NCBI GenBank assembly: GCA_015066515.1
Contig: SVOH01000006.1
Coordinates: 1-64,000, forward strand
Direction of reading: 5' to 3'
Length of the DNA stretch: 64,000 nt
Source: Oscillospiraceae bacterium
Lineage (GTDB): Bacteria; Bacillota; Clostridia; Oscillospirales; Acutalibacteraceae
Position 1 is the stretch's first letter; each line of letters starts with the position of its first letter. Both the position numbers and the translations under genes were made by a program. Shown here piece by piece: positions 34,200-43,004 of this stretch. The notes under the pieces were generated by a model, which had not been told where the DNA came from, did no database searches, and saw only the letters and a list, made by a program, of their open reading frames with translations.

Positions 34200-35399
34200 T
34201 TAAAATTCCATTATACAGTTATTTCCTTTAAGTGTTTTTCTTAAAGCATCAAGATCAATTTCGCCGCAAGCAGTGTTTGTTTTTATTGCCTGCGCAGCAG
34301 CAGTACCTGCCACCTGACCCGTAAGCGCACACACGGGAATAACGCGTGTAGCCTGCCAACCCTGTCCGTGTGCCGAAATAATTCTTCCCGCCGCTAAAAT
34401 GTTGGGAAACTGTTTATTGCACAGCGTGCTATATGGTAGCTGGTAATGTGTATCACAATATCTAAAATCACTGAAACAACCCACACTATCAGCAAAATCA
34501 GTTCTTCCGTTTTCACTGCCGTCAAGCATTGTATCACCTACAATGTGACGAATCATACGAAATTGCGGCATTGTCGGTATACTCATAAGCTCATAAGACT
34601 CGCGGTCTTGTGATTTTATGAATTCGAGCGCGGCAGTTTTTCCCTTTTGAATAAACTCATTAACCGAGTCAGAGGTTGTACCCGAGTTATCCTTTAACAC
34701 ACCTTCATTTTTTTCGGCGTGACTTCTTGAAGACGACCAATTCCATTTGCGAAATTCAAGCAAATCCTTTTCGCTGTCGTAGTTTTCTATCTGCTCCTTG
34801 CCAAAACCGTGCGATACATATACAAGCACATTTTCGCCATCCATTGTAGGCATTCCCGCGCGATAACAAACACTGGCGTCACCGGTAGCATCAACAACCA
34901 TTTTTGCGCCGTAAAACTCCCTGCCACTTACTGTTTCGGCAACAATACCTAGACAGGTATTACCCTCCATTACAGGATATGTAGCACGCGTGTCAAAGCG
35001 TATATCGACGCCACTTTCGCGCACGTATTCATCAAGTGCCAAAGAAAATGACATTGGTGAATAAAAGGTAGAGTAGCGGCTACTGCTTTTAATATTTTTG
35101 CTTTGACCACCCCAGTTTTCGTGTAGATTATCAAAGCCATATTTTACCGATAACTTTATTAATTCCTCGCCTATGCCGGCAATCATCTTTTTACCGTTGC
35201 CATCGCAAAGCGGTTCGTACCAAGAGATAAGACCAACTGTGCCGAGTCCACCAAGATTTATTTGTTTTTCAAGCAATATTGTCTTTGCGCCTTCTCTTGC
35301 TGCTGCAACAGCCGCGGCAATACCACCTATACCACCGCCTACAACCACAACATCATACGGTTGTTTTTCAATAATTGGTCTTTTATCGGCTAAATTCAT
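34200..35399 (-). CDS. FAD-dependent oxidoreductase
   Basis: A 399-residue flavoprotein of the FAD_oxidored (PF12831-like) group. It has the dinucleotide motif VVVGGGIGG and LLEKQ at the N-terminus, VVDATGDASV in the middle and AAGRIISAHGQGWQATR near the C-terminus. The substrate is not evident. The ATG at 35399 has AAAGGAG upstream and overlaps the peptidase gene by four bases. No Fe-S cluster motif is seen. Confidence 0.87.
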   Translation of the reverse strand: MNLADKRPIIEKQPYDVVVVGGGIGGIAAAVAAAREGAKTILLEKQINLGGLGTVGLISWYEPLCDGNGKKMIAGIGEELIKLSVKYGFDNLHENWGGQSKNIKSSSRYSTFYSPMSFSLALDEYVRESGVDIRFDTRATYPVMEGNTCLGIVAETVSGREFYGAKMVVDATGDASVCYRAGMPTMDGENVLVYVSHGFGKEQIENYDSEKDLLEFRKWNWSSSRSHAEKNEGVLKDNSGTTSDSVNEFIQKGKTAALEFIKSQDRESYELMSIPTMPQFRMIRHIVGDTMLDGSENGRTDFADSVGCFSDFRYCDTHYQLPYSTLCNKQFPNILAAGRIISAHGQGWQATRVIPVCALTGQVAGTAAAQAIKTNTACGEIDLDALRKTLKGNNCIMEF

Positions 35400-35863
35400 T
35401 TCTTTTCTCCTTTTAAATATCTTTTTATCCTGCCAAGTGTTGTGCGTATTTTTGTTTTCCAGAGCCATCTTATAGGATAAAAAAACCTATTAAGTCTTAT
35501 ATATATTTTATAACCCTTAGATGCATTGCAGTCAATATACTTACCGCCACGATAAACGGCAGACATAACACCCACAACATCGCTTTGCGGAATGTATTCT
35601 TTATGGTAGGTATTATCACCGCGTATTATATATACACCGTCATCACGTATACCTATTATACGGTGCAGTATAAGTTTGTTTACACCTTTCTTTTTATATA
35701 GTGGAACATCTCCCACCTTTAAAGGATGCTGAGGTTTTACAATTACAACCATATCCTTATGTGTTCGAAGCAGCGGTCGCATACTGGCGCCGTTTGTTAA
35801 AAAAGCGGCGCTTTCTTGCGTTTGTAAAACCTCTTCCACAGCGTTTATATCATATGTTTTCAT
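35396..35863 (-). CDS. S24/S26-family signal-peptidase-like protein
   Basis: A 155-residue protein with the signal-peptidase serine motif NGASMRP (Ser near residue 27). A KLILHRIIGI block has His at the place of the usual general-base Lys, as in SipW/archaeal-type enzymes, and RGDN follows. It lacks an obvious N-terminal membrane anchor; the basic aromatic C-terminus may bind the membrane. It overlaps the pqqD-like gene (ATGA) upstream and the oxidoreductase downstream. A maturation role for a peptide made with PqqD is possible, but no precursor was seen. Confidence 0.8.
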   Translation of the reverse strand: MKTYDINAVEEVLQTQESAAFLTNGASMRPLLRTHKDMVVIVKPQHPLKVGDVPLYKKKGVNKLILHRIIGIRDDGVYIIRGDNTYHKEYIPQSDVVGVMSAVYRGGKYIDCNASKGYKIYIRLNRFFYPIRWLWKTKIRTTLGRIKRYLKGEKK

Positions 35864-36126
35864 ACAAGCAGTTCTGCCTCGCTAAGTTTTTGTAATAACT
35901 CGTCTACACTCTCGGCGGCATCCTTTTTGCTCGCATCAGGATACTCTGCCATCAGTTTTTCAATTATATCGTCACGTGTTGTATCGTTTTTTAACTCATT
36001 AAATATAAACGCGCCTGTGTCATTAAGCTTTATATATCCGTTAAATGCACCCGCAACGTTACCCACCGACACGGCGATAATCTCGCCGGCAACACTATTT
36101 ACTACAAATTCGTATTTAAGCTTCAT
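35860..36126 (-). CDS. PqqD family protein (RRE-type peptide-binding domain)
   Basis: An 88-residue protein with the PqqD pattern: a beta-hairpin start, then LNDTGAFIFNEL and a helical DIIEKLMAEYPD...ELLQKL end. PqqD domains recognise leader peptides of modified peptides or partner with radical SAM enzymes, but neither is encoded nearby. The ATG at 36126 is preceded by GGAGAAAAG lying within the end of the yfhO-like gene, giving an 11-nt overlap. Confidence 0.85.
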   Translation of the reverse strand: MKLKYEFVVNSVAGEIIAVSVGNVAGAFNGYIKLNDTGAFIFNELKNDTTRDDIIEKLMAEYPDASKKDAAESVDELLQKLSEAELLV

Positions 36127-38737
36127 CACTTTTCTCCTCGTTAAATGCATCAGAATTTATCTTGAAACCACCTATAAATTCGTTACTTTGTGTTGGAAAG
36201 ACTTCTTCGTCAAGGCTCTCCAGTACACTTTTTATAGGTATACTCTCACCCTCGCGACTTACAGACTCGGCAATATTTTCTATAACCCAACCGTCTAACA
36301 ACAAATCACCCTCAGGATATTTGGTGTCACTCGGATGCTTTTTAATATAAAGCACACTTGCCAGCATATAAATCATAAATATTGCGGCTGTAATTACCGT
36401 TACGCTAACACCGAGTTCAAGACCTGTGTTTTTATAGTTAAAGCGGATTTCAGATACACCATCGTCTACTGCCACAGCCATAAAACCTACGTTTACCTTT
36501 TCGACCTCTACCTCATTACCGTTAACGGTTGCCGTCCAACCCTTGTCGTAAGGCACCGAGAAAAATACAAGCGATTTTTTATCTCTTGTAACGGTTGCTG
36601 TAAAACCGTTATTGTCTACTGTGAATTTATCTGCCGCCGTTTTGCGTAACGCGGCAGCATCACTTGACAATGCATAATCAGTAAGACTTAAGGTAACATC
36701 GTTGGCAGTATAAATACCACTTGTTTTTAGCGTATCGATATCGCTCATATAATCGCCGTATTTTTTTATCTGCTCATCATCAAGCAGTATGGCCTTTAGC
36801 ATAAGTCGTGAGCGATTAGATTTGCTATATTCACCACAAAAATCATAACTCATATAATAGTCATATGAAAAACCATACGGTACATAGTTTTGATTTTCAT
36901 AAATGTAATAATTACCGCTTGTTTTAAGGTATTCAAAGTCGGGCATAAGCGTATTGCCGTCTTCATCTACAAAACTGTCGCCGTCTGTACGATTAAGCAA
37001 ATATTTCACCGATAATAGTGAGCGTATTGCAGGCACATCGGTATCAGGGCGGCTTGCAACGCTGCGTTCAACGCCGATATAATCGTAAAACTCCATTATA
37101 CTCGGGCTAACAACCGAATGAAATGCGTTTATGGTAGGCAGCCCCAAATACATACCCGTATTGTCCACACCGTCGTAGACATCTACTCTATATTCAGTTT
37201 CGTCATCAAGGAAAACCTCACCCTCGATAAGCGAGTCAATCATAACATCTTTTATCTCGTACGAATGTGTGCGACCAGTAGCTATAAATACATTACCGTA
37301 AAGAATTGAAATTATGCATACGCAAGCAATGGCACCCTTGTAAAAACCCTGTTGGTTGGTTTTAAGCGTTCCAAAAAGCAGTTTTTGCATCGGTAGACAA
37401 ATTATTGCTATAAGGCTGGTTATCCAAAAACGTGCTATATAAACACTGTTGGTGCTTTGCGTGAAAAGGCCAAATATAATTTTTTCTTCTTCGCCGCTTT
37501 TAACGGTTTGCGGGAAAAAACCTATAACCAATACAAATGCCAAGGTTATGGCCGTGGTCCATCGTAATCCACTCGAAAAATCAACCTTTTTATCCTCGGT
37601 AAGCATAACTGTAACCAAAGCAATAATAAGTATTGGCATATAAAACCATCGCGCATAATAAGAGGTATTAAATGCATAAAAAGCACTGTTAAGCACCGGC
37701 ACCATAGCACAAAGCGCGCATATAGCAAGCACTCTTTTTTGCCATGATTTTTCGCGCAGTTTAAACCAAGCAAAAAATCCCGTCATACTAAACACAGGAA
37801 GCCACCCCGCTACCGATGACCACTTTACATTTGCTTCAGGGAAAAATACCGGCCTAGCAGGTATATCAGGTGGGAAGAAAAAGCTTTGTATAACGTAAAG
37901 ATAAATTTGTTCTTTACCGTATGTTATACCATTCCAGCCCATAAGTATGTTAGAAATTCGCTCGTTTCCAGAAATGGCATTAAGCGCGGGTACAAGCAAC
38001 GCTGCAGATAAAGCCAATCCCATAACCGCCTCAAACGCCAACACAACAAAACGCGAAAAGGTTACTTTTATTGCTCTGGAACAAAGTCTAACAAAGAAAT
38101 AAATCACGCAAAATACAACCATTCCAAAAAAGAAGAAATAGTTTGTAATAGCGCAAAAAGCAACCGCTAGTGCAAAAACACCGCGACGGTTTTCGGTAAG
38201 TAATAATTCCATCGCCAACAGCAATAGTGGAAAAGCAATTATTGCCTCATGAAAATGGTTAAAGAATATGTTATAAACCGAAAAACCCGAAAACGCATAT
38301 AAAAGTCCGCCAAGAGACGCCGCATACGCAGTTTTTGTAAAACGGCGAATATACAAATAACCAGTAAGCGCCGCACAAGCAAATTTAAGTATGAGCAACG
38401 GTCCCATCAAATACGGAACAAAACTATTTGGGAATATAAGTGTCACCCAAAAGAACGGACTGCCAAGCAAATAAAAGGCATACGAGCCCACAAAGTCCGA
38501 GCCTAAGTCTGTAAGCCAACTCCAATTAACATTGCCCTCACGAATGGCCGCATGGCAGGTTTGGTAAAACGGTATTTGCTGTACATTAAAATCTCCGTAA
38601 AAGGTGAAATAACCCTCACTCATTATCATATATGGCACAAAAAGACAAGCGGCCGTAAAAAGCGCCACTAAAAACGTAAACAGTTTCTTTTCCTTTTGTA
38701 TACCAAGCACCGTTTTTTTACTTTCGGTAAAGGTCAT
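36116..38737 (-). CDS. YfhO family membrane protein (GT-C-like glycosyltransferase)
   Basis: An 873-residue protein with a dozen or more membrane segments and a long extracellular loop. The first loop carries GDFNVQQIPFY, and the EGNVNWSWLTDLGSDFVGSY region is typical of YfhO. YfhO-type proteins in Bacillus are linked to glycosylation of lipoteichoic acid. A soluble C-terminal tail of about 70 residues follows the last membrane segment. It is first in the operon with pqqD, peptidase, flavoprotein and beta-lactamase-like genes. Confidence 0.88.
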   Translation of the reverse strand: MTFTESKKTVLGIQKEKKLFTFLVALFTAACLFVPYMIMSEGYFTFYGDFNVQQIPFYQTCHAAIREGNVNWSWLTDLGSDFVGSYAFYLLGSPFFWVTLIFPNSFVPYLMGPLLILKFACAALTGYLYIRRFTKTAYAASLGGLLYAFSGFSVYNIFFNHFHEAIIAFPLLLLAMELLLTENRRGVFALAVAFCAITNYFFFFGMVVFCVIYFFVRLCSRAIKVTFSRFVVLAFEAVMGLALSAALLVPALNAISGNERISNILMGWNGITYGKEQIYLYVIQSFFFPPDIPARPVFFPEANVKWSSVAGWLPVFSMTGFFAWFKLREKSWQKRVLAICALCAMVPVLNSAFYAFNTSYYARWFYMPILIIALVTVMLTEDKKVDFSSGLRWTTAITLAFVLVIGFFPQTVKSGEEEKIIFGLFTQSTNSVYIARFWITSLIAIICLPMQKLLFGTLKTNQQGFYKGAIACVCIISILYGNVFIATGRTHSYEIKDVMIDSLIEGEVFLDDETEYRVDVYDGVDNTGMYLGLPTINAFHSVVSPSIMEFYDYIGVERSVASRPDTDVPAIRSLLSVKYLLNRTDGDSFVDEDGNTLMPDFEYLKTSGNYYIYENQNYVPYGFSYDYYMSYDFCGEYSKSNRSRLMLKAILLDDEQIKKYGDYMSDIDTLKTSGIYTANDVTLSLTDYALSSDAAALRKTAADKFTVDNNGFTATVTRDKKSLVFFSVPYDKGWTATVNGNEVEVEKVNVGFMAVAVDDGVSEIRFNYKNTGLELGVSVTVITAAIFMIYMLASVLYIKKHPSDTKYPEGDLLLDGWVIENIAESVSREGESIPIKSVLESLDEEVFPTQSNEFIGGFKINSDAFNEEKSDEA

Positions 38738-38776
38738 TTCATCTCACCACGCGTTCATTTTGTTGTAATCATAGTT

Positions 38777-38805
38777 ATTATATCAAGAAATAAAAAAATA
38801 TTCAA
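38777..38805 (-). promoter_or_regulatory. Promoter of the YfhO/PqqD operon
   Basis: On the minus strand, TTGAAT (38805-38800) and TATAAT (38782-38777) have a 17-bp spacer, about 40 bp before the ATG at 38737. Confidence 0.8.
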
Positions 38806-38841
38806 GAAATATATAGAATAAATATGTAAATATATATACTA

Positions 38842-38871
38842 AAAAGCGCCTGCAACAGCAGACGCTTTTTA
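38842..38871 (-). terminator. Terminator of trpB
   Basis: AAAAAGCG and CGCTTTTT with inner CTGC/GCAG pairing form a hairpin just after the trpB stop codon (minus strand), ending in a T-run. Confidence 0.8.
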
Positions 38872-38875
38872 AGCT

Positions 38876-40096
38876 TTATCTTATCCCGTAATTTTCAATT
38901 ACGTAATCCATATCCTTGTCGCCACGACCCGAAAGGTTAATAAGCACAGAGCCGTGATCCATAGTTTTAGCAAGCTTCATACCGTATGCTACAGCGTGTG
39001 AGGACTCAATCGCAGGAATAATACCCTCAAGACGAGCAAGCTTATAAAACGCATCAATGGTTTCTTCGTCGTCGATTACGTCATACTTAACTCGGCCAAT
39101 ATCTTGCAAAAATGCGTGTTCAGGGCCACTTGACGGATAGTCAAGACCGCTTGCTACCGAATATACAGGGGCCGGCTCGCCGTTTTCATCCTTAAGCATA
39201 ATACTGTTAAAGCCGTGCATAATGCCCTCAGTTCCGTATTTAAGGCTTGCCGCGTGGTCACCAAGCTTTGGTCCGCGACCAAGTGGCTCAATACCGTAAA
39301 TATCGACAGGGTCGTTTAAAAAGCCCGAGAAAAGACCAGCTGCATTAGATCCACCGCCTACGCACGCTACAATGGCAGAAGGTAAATGACCTGTCATATC
39401 AATAAACTGTTCGCGAGCCTCAATGCCCACAACGCTTTGGAAGTCGCGCACCATCATTGGAAATGGATGTGGGCCAAGTACCGAACCTATGCAGTAAATG
39501 CAGTCTTTGTATTCTTTGCTATAAGCATCAAACGCTGCGTCAACAGCCTCTTTAAGAGTAGCAAGACCGTGGGTAACCTCAATAACATTTGCGCCCAAAA
39601 TTTTCATTCTTGCTACGTTTGGAGCCTGTTTCTTTATATCCACACTACCCATGTAGATATCACACTGAAGTCCAAAGTAAGCCGCCGCAGTTGCAAGCGC
39701 CACGCCGTGTTGACCGGCACCGGTTTCGGCGATAATCTTTTTCTTGCCCATATATTTTGCCAAAAGCGCCTCACCCATGCAGTGATTAAGCTTGTGCGCA
39801 CCCGAATGGTTAAGGTCTTCACGCTTTGCGTAAAGCTGTACCTTACCGCCCAATGCGTCAGAAAGACGCTCAAGGTGAGATACAGGTGTAGGTCTACCCT
39901 GAAATTCTTTTCTGATTCGGCGAAGCTCGGCAATGAATTTGCGTGACTGACAAATTGAGTAGTAAGCCTCAGTAATTTCTGCCATAGCGTTTTTAAGCTT
40001 ATCTTCTATAAAGCAACCGCCATATCTGCCAAAATAGCCATCTTTGTCGGGGTAATTATTAAAGTAAGTATCAAAATCTACATTGTTAAGTTTCAT
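38876..40096 (-). CDS. trpB: Tryptophan synthase beta subunit
   Basis: A 406-residue PLP enzyme that makes tryptophan from indole (or indole glycerol phosphate with TrpA) and serine. The PLP lysine lies in [10 protein letters not shown] (near residue 98), ETGAGQHG and [10 protein letters not shown] are the cofactor motifs, and the C-terminal SGRGDKD is conserved. No other trp genes are adjacent, so it may work as an indole-salvage enzyme or with a TrpA encoded elsewhere. It is controlled by the Trp T-box at 40234-40500. An AAGGAGAAAC ribosome-binding site precedes the ATG. Confidence 0.96.
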   Translation of the reverse strand: MKLNNVDFDTYFNNYPDKDGYFGRYGGCFIEDKLKNAMAEITEAYYSICQSRKFIAELRRIRKEFQGRPTPVSHLERLSDALGGKVQLYAKREDLNHSGAHKLNHCMGEALLAKYMGKKKIIAETGAGQHGVALATAAAYFGLQCDIYMGSVDIKKQAPNVARMKILGANVIEVTHGLATLKEAVDAAFDAYSKEYKDCIYCIGSVLGPHPFPMMVRDFQSVVGIEAREQFIDMTGHLPSAIVACVGGGSNAAGLFSGFLNDPVDIYGIEPLGRGPKLGDHAASLKYGTEGIMHGFNSIMLKDENGEPAPVYSVASGLDYPSSGPEHAFLQDIGRVKYDVIDDEETIDAFYKLARLEGIIPAIESSHAVAYGMKLAKTMDHGSVLINLSGRGDKDMDYVIENYGIR

Positions 40097-40182
40097 AATT
40101 GTTTCTCCTTTTTAAAAATACATTTTATTGTGATGAAAAACAAATTCGCCATCGTTTTGTAAGCAATATCATAGGTATATCC

Positions 40183-40226
40183 CTCCACCGCTATCGCGGT
40201 CCCCCTCCCTTTAGGCAAGGGAGGCA
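40183..40226 (-). repeat. MITE-like repeat, copy C, between the T-box and trpB
   Basis: On the minus strand it reads GCCTCCCTTGCCTAAAGGGA, then GGGGGACCGCGATAGCGGTGGAGGGA. It shares the palindrome-plus-GGGGACCGC...GCGGTGGA layout of copy A at 8809-8854. It lies in the trpB 5' untranslated region, downstream of the T-box terminator. The remaining bases between it and the ATG (40097-40182) show only the ribosome-binding site. Confidence 0.75.
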
Positions 40227-40233
40227 AAAATAA

Positions 40234-40500
40234 AAAAATCCTATCCCTAAAAGTCTAGGGACAAGATAAAATCCTGCGGTGCCACCCTGATTGATGAAAA
40301 GTATCATCCACTCACACTTATACCAGCATATAAGCCGCACTGTAACGGGTGCTACCGTCGATTACTACTAAGCAAAATGCCGTTTGATCGCCCTCATAAG
40401 TCCATTCACCAAAATCTCTGCTACGGCATTTACACCATCGGCCGCTCTCTGAAAGTTTAAACTTTGATTACTACTCTTAATCGTAGGTTTTTTCTATGTA
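40234..40500 (-). ncRNA. Tryptophan-specific T-box leader of trpB
   Basis: On the minus strand, the T-box sequence AGGGTGGCACCGCAGG lies at 40288-40273. The AGAGAG and GGTG elements of stem I lie upstream. GAATGGAC places a TGG (Trp) specifier codon at 40404-40402. The terminator is GTCCCTA paired with TTAGGGA, followed by a run of T (40266-40234). GTCCC can instead pair with the T-box AGGG to form the antiterminator. Uncharged tRNA-Trp would thus switch trpB on. Confidence 0.93.
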
Positions 40501-40504
40501 AAAC

Positions 40505-40533
40505 ATACTATCACTTTAGCGCATAAAAGTCAA
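40505..40533 (-). promoter_or_regulatory. Promoter of the T-box/trpB transcript
   Basis: On the minus strand, TTGACT (40533-40528) and TAGTAT (40510-40505) have a 17-bp spacer immediately upstream of the T-box leader. Confidence 0.85.
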
Positions 40534-40543
40534 GTATTTATTT

Positions 40544-40573
40544 GCGCCGAGAAAATAGAAATCTTCTCGGCGC
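40544..40573 (-). terminator. Hairpin after the esterase gene
   Basis: GCGCCGAGAA and TTCTCGGCGC form a perfect 10-bp stem with a 10-base loop. It lies about 40 bp past the esterase stop and just before the trpB promoter. It lacks a clear T-run, so its strength as a terminator is uncertain. Confidence 0.6.
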
Positions 40574-40612
40574 GTTTGTGTATAAAATACATCTTTTATT
40601 AATTATAAGAAA

Positions 40613-41971
40613 TCATTTCTCAAAACAAGCCGATTGAACTGTTTTATAGAATTCGTAATAGTTATCGGCACTAAAAACGCCTGTTATAAGCAACATATTG
40701 TCAATAGGCGGAGTTGTTGCAGTATAGGAATATATTTTTTGTGATAAGCAATAAACCGTAAACTCTTTTCCGCCGCTTGAGGTATATGCCTTTTCAAGCT
40801 TTGATTTACCTGCAGGACTAACCCATAGTTCTATATCTGCGGCATTACCGTTCACCTTATAATTAACAACAAGTAAATCGTCGGCAGTAATAACATTATT
40901 GCCGTTTGAATCAACTATTCTAAAGCTCGGCGCTACCTGATACTTTACAAAGCTATCCCTTGACTTGTTTTGAGCAAAAAGCCATGCAAACATATTACGG
41001 TCGGCGTAGGCCTGCTTCCAAGCGTCGTGACCTACACCCTCAAGCGGAATAAGTAATGCCTTTGTACCGCCTGCGGCAACAATAGCATCATAGGTTCTTT
41101 GCGAGCTTTGAAAAGATACCGTAGGGTCGGCTGTTCCGTGGTACATAACTATAGGAATATCCGCATATGCGGCGGCACTCATCTCGTTACCACCACCACA
41201 AACAGGCACTGCGGCGGCAAACACGTCGCCGTAACGCTCAAGCAAATCCCAAGTAGCAAAAGAGCCCATCGAAAGACCTGTAAGATAAATTCGATTATTA
41301 TCGCAAGAATATTCATTTTGTATTTCTTCAAGCAGGTGCATTGCACTACTTAATGTGCCAAGTCCATCACCATAAGTATCATAGTCAAGGCTCCACCATA
41401 TCGGTGTTTGTGGACAAATTAATATTGATTGGGCAATATAATCGGCATTATATGTAAACATATTTTTTATGTTATTTAGTTGCAACGTGTTATCGTTGCC
41501 TATCTCGCCCGCACCGTGCAAAAACAATATAACCGGATATTTTTTGCTCGCGGTATAGTTGTCGGGTAAATAAAGGCAATATGGCAACATATTACCGTTT
41601 TGTGAGTCGGTAAACACCTGTTTTATCGGCTCTGCCACAGTAGTATTTACGTTAAACTCATAAATTTTAGTAACCTTTTCAGGTCTTGGTTTAGTTGGTG
41701 TTTCTTCTACCGAAGGCGCATTACTGCTTGTAACCGTTTCTGACGGACTTTCGGTTTTACTTTGGGTAACGGTGTTGCTTGGTACACTTGTTTCACTACT
41801 TATTGACGAGGTTTCGGTGGATGTAACGGTACTACTGTCAATAATAGTATCAGCACTTTCAAGATATGAAGAACTGCTTATATCTTCAGTCAAAATCTTG
41901 TTACAGCCTACAGCACCAACGAGGCATAAAACTAGTAAAACGGCAATAATTTTTTTCATATAGTTTTTCAT
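40613..41971 (-). CDS. Secreted alpha/beta-hydrolase esterase lipoprotein
   Basis: A 452-residue lipoprotein (lipobox VGC) with a Ser/Thr-rich linker (about 30-95) and an esterase/prolyl-oligopeptidase-type domain. Visible are LFLHGAGEIGND (oxyanion region), nucleophile GLSMGSFATWD, Asp in HGTADPTV and His in GVGHDAW. A C-terminal domain of about 110 residues starts with a VDSNGNNVITADDL loop that resembles a calcium-binding motif. It probably removes acyl or feruloyl groups from polysaccharides outside the cell. The substrate is inferred from family. Confidence 0.85.
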   Translation of the reverse strand: MKNYMKKIIAVLLVLCLVGAVGCNKILTEDISSSSYLESADTIIDSSTVTSTETSSISSETSVPSNTVTQSKTESPSETVTSSNAPSVEETPTKPRPEKVTKIYEFNVNTTVAEPIKQVFTDSQNGNMLPYCLYLPDNYTASKKYPVILFLHGAGEIGNDNTLQLNNIKNMFTYNADYIAQSILICPQTPIWWSLDYDTYGDGLGTLSSAMHLLEEIQNEYSCDNNRIYLTGLSMGSFATWDLLERYGDVFAAAVPVCGGGNEMSAAAYADIPIVMYHGTADPTVSFQSSQRTYDAIVAAGGTKALLIPLEGVGHDAWKQAYADRNMFAWLFAQNKSRDSFVKYQVAPSFRIVDSNGNNVITADDLLVVNYKVNGNAADIELWVSPAGKSKLEKAYTSSGGKEFTVYCLSQKIYSYTATTPPIDNMLLITGVFSADNYYEFYKTVQSACFEK

Positions 41972-42014
41972 TTTTTATTTTCCTTTTTTAAGACTTAAGT
42001 TTTTCAATGTAATA

Positions 42015-42758
42015 TTAAGCGGCCTTGTCTACAACACATAAGTCAACATTTTGGGCTATTCCGTTTACAAAATCAATTTCATACCATGTATAATAATCTG
42101 AACCGAATATCAAATCACCCGATGGCTCATGTATGAGATAAGATTTTGAATAAACAGTATCGGGTTTATATGAGCCGCTTTGTCGGTCAAACTCACCGTA
42201 TTTTTCAATAATTTCTTCTTCGGTACTACCTATTATAAAACTGTCATCATAAGGGTAATGTGTTGGATAATAATGTTTAAAAACAAAAACTGAGCTTACA
42301 ATAAGCGCGATAATAACGGTAAGACTTGATATAGCAATTATAATGTTCTTTTTGCTTATTAAATTTGTACTATCGTTTTCTTCGGTATTATCATCTTTTC
42401 TCTTTTTAAAAGGTCCTGATGCACAAAATGTACAAGCGGTGGTCCAAATAATAAGCATAACAAATCCCAAAATATGCCATTCAAATAAGATAGCCCAAAA
42501 AGGCAACAAAACTATAGAATTATAAATTACATACAAGTATTTACGTTTTTCTTTTGTTATGATCTTACCATAAATTATGCAAAAAATCTGTGTAATAAAG
42601 ACATTCCACAACAAGCCAAATATCGCAGCCCACCCATCCGCTCTGCGCTCTCCATAAGGAAATGGGATTTCTACGAGCAACGATGTTAACAATATGTAAA
42701 AAACAAAAGAAAATATCAAAAATGTAATCGGATATATAAACTTTTTTAAATTTTTCAT
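42015..42758 (-). CDS. Membrane protein of unknown function
   Basis: A 247-residue protein with about five hydrophobic segments, four in the first 125 residues and one near 145-165. A C-terminal extracellular domain of about 80 residues contains FIIGSTEEEIIEKYGEFD, a stretch resembling small lipoprotein SmpA/BamE-like folds. The ATG at 42758 has GGGAGAAAA upstream. No function is assigned. Confidence 0.7.
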   Translation of the reverse strand: MKNLKKFIYPITFLIFSFVFYILLTSLLVEIPFPYGERRADGWAAIFGLLWNVFITQIFCIIYGKIITKEKRKYLYVIYNSIVLLPFWAILFEWHILGFVMLIIWTTACTFCASGPFKKRKDDNTEENDSTNLISKKNIIIAISSLTVIIALIVSSVFVFKHYYPTHYPYDDSFIIGSTEEEIIEKYGEFDRQSGSYKPDTVYSKSYLIHEPSGDLIFGSDYYTWYEIDFVNGIAQNVDLCVVDKAA

Positions 42759-42937
42759 AATTTTTTCTCCCGAAACCATTTAAGTTAAAATTCATAAAAC
42801 ATATTTTTATCTTTTACAAAATTTCTTAAATACAAACTTGCCAATTTTTCACTAACTTCATAATACGTTGTTTATCGTGCATAGTCAAGTTACGATATTG
42901 TTACCTTTTTTTGTATGCAATGATTGTTAATTAATAC

Positions 42938-42966
42938 TTGAAAAATGTTTTAAAATATATTATATT
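42938..42966 (+). promoter_or_regulatory. Promoter of the aminotransferase gene
   Basis: TTGAAA (42938-42943) and TATATT (42961-42966) have a 17-bp spacer, about 40 bp before the ATG at 43005. Confidence 0.75.
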
Positions 42967-43004
42967 ATATATTTAGTATGCAATTTTCCCTTGGAGGTTT
43001 ATAT

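Noticed and set aside
39386..39946. 186-codon frame antisense to trpB
   Set aside because: trpB is certain on the other strand; the antisense frame has no start signal or recognisable product.
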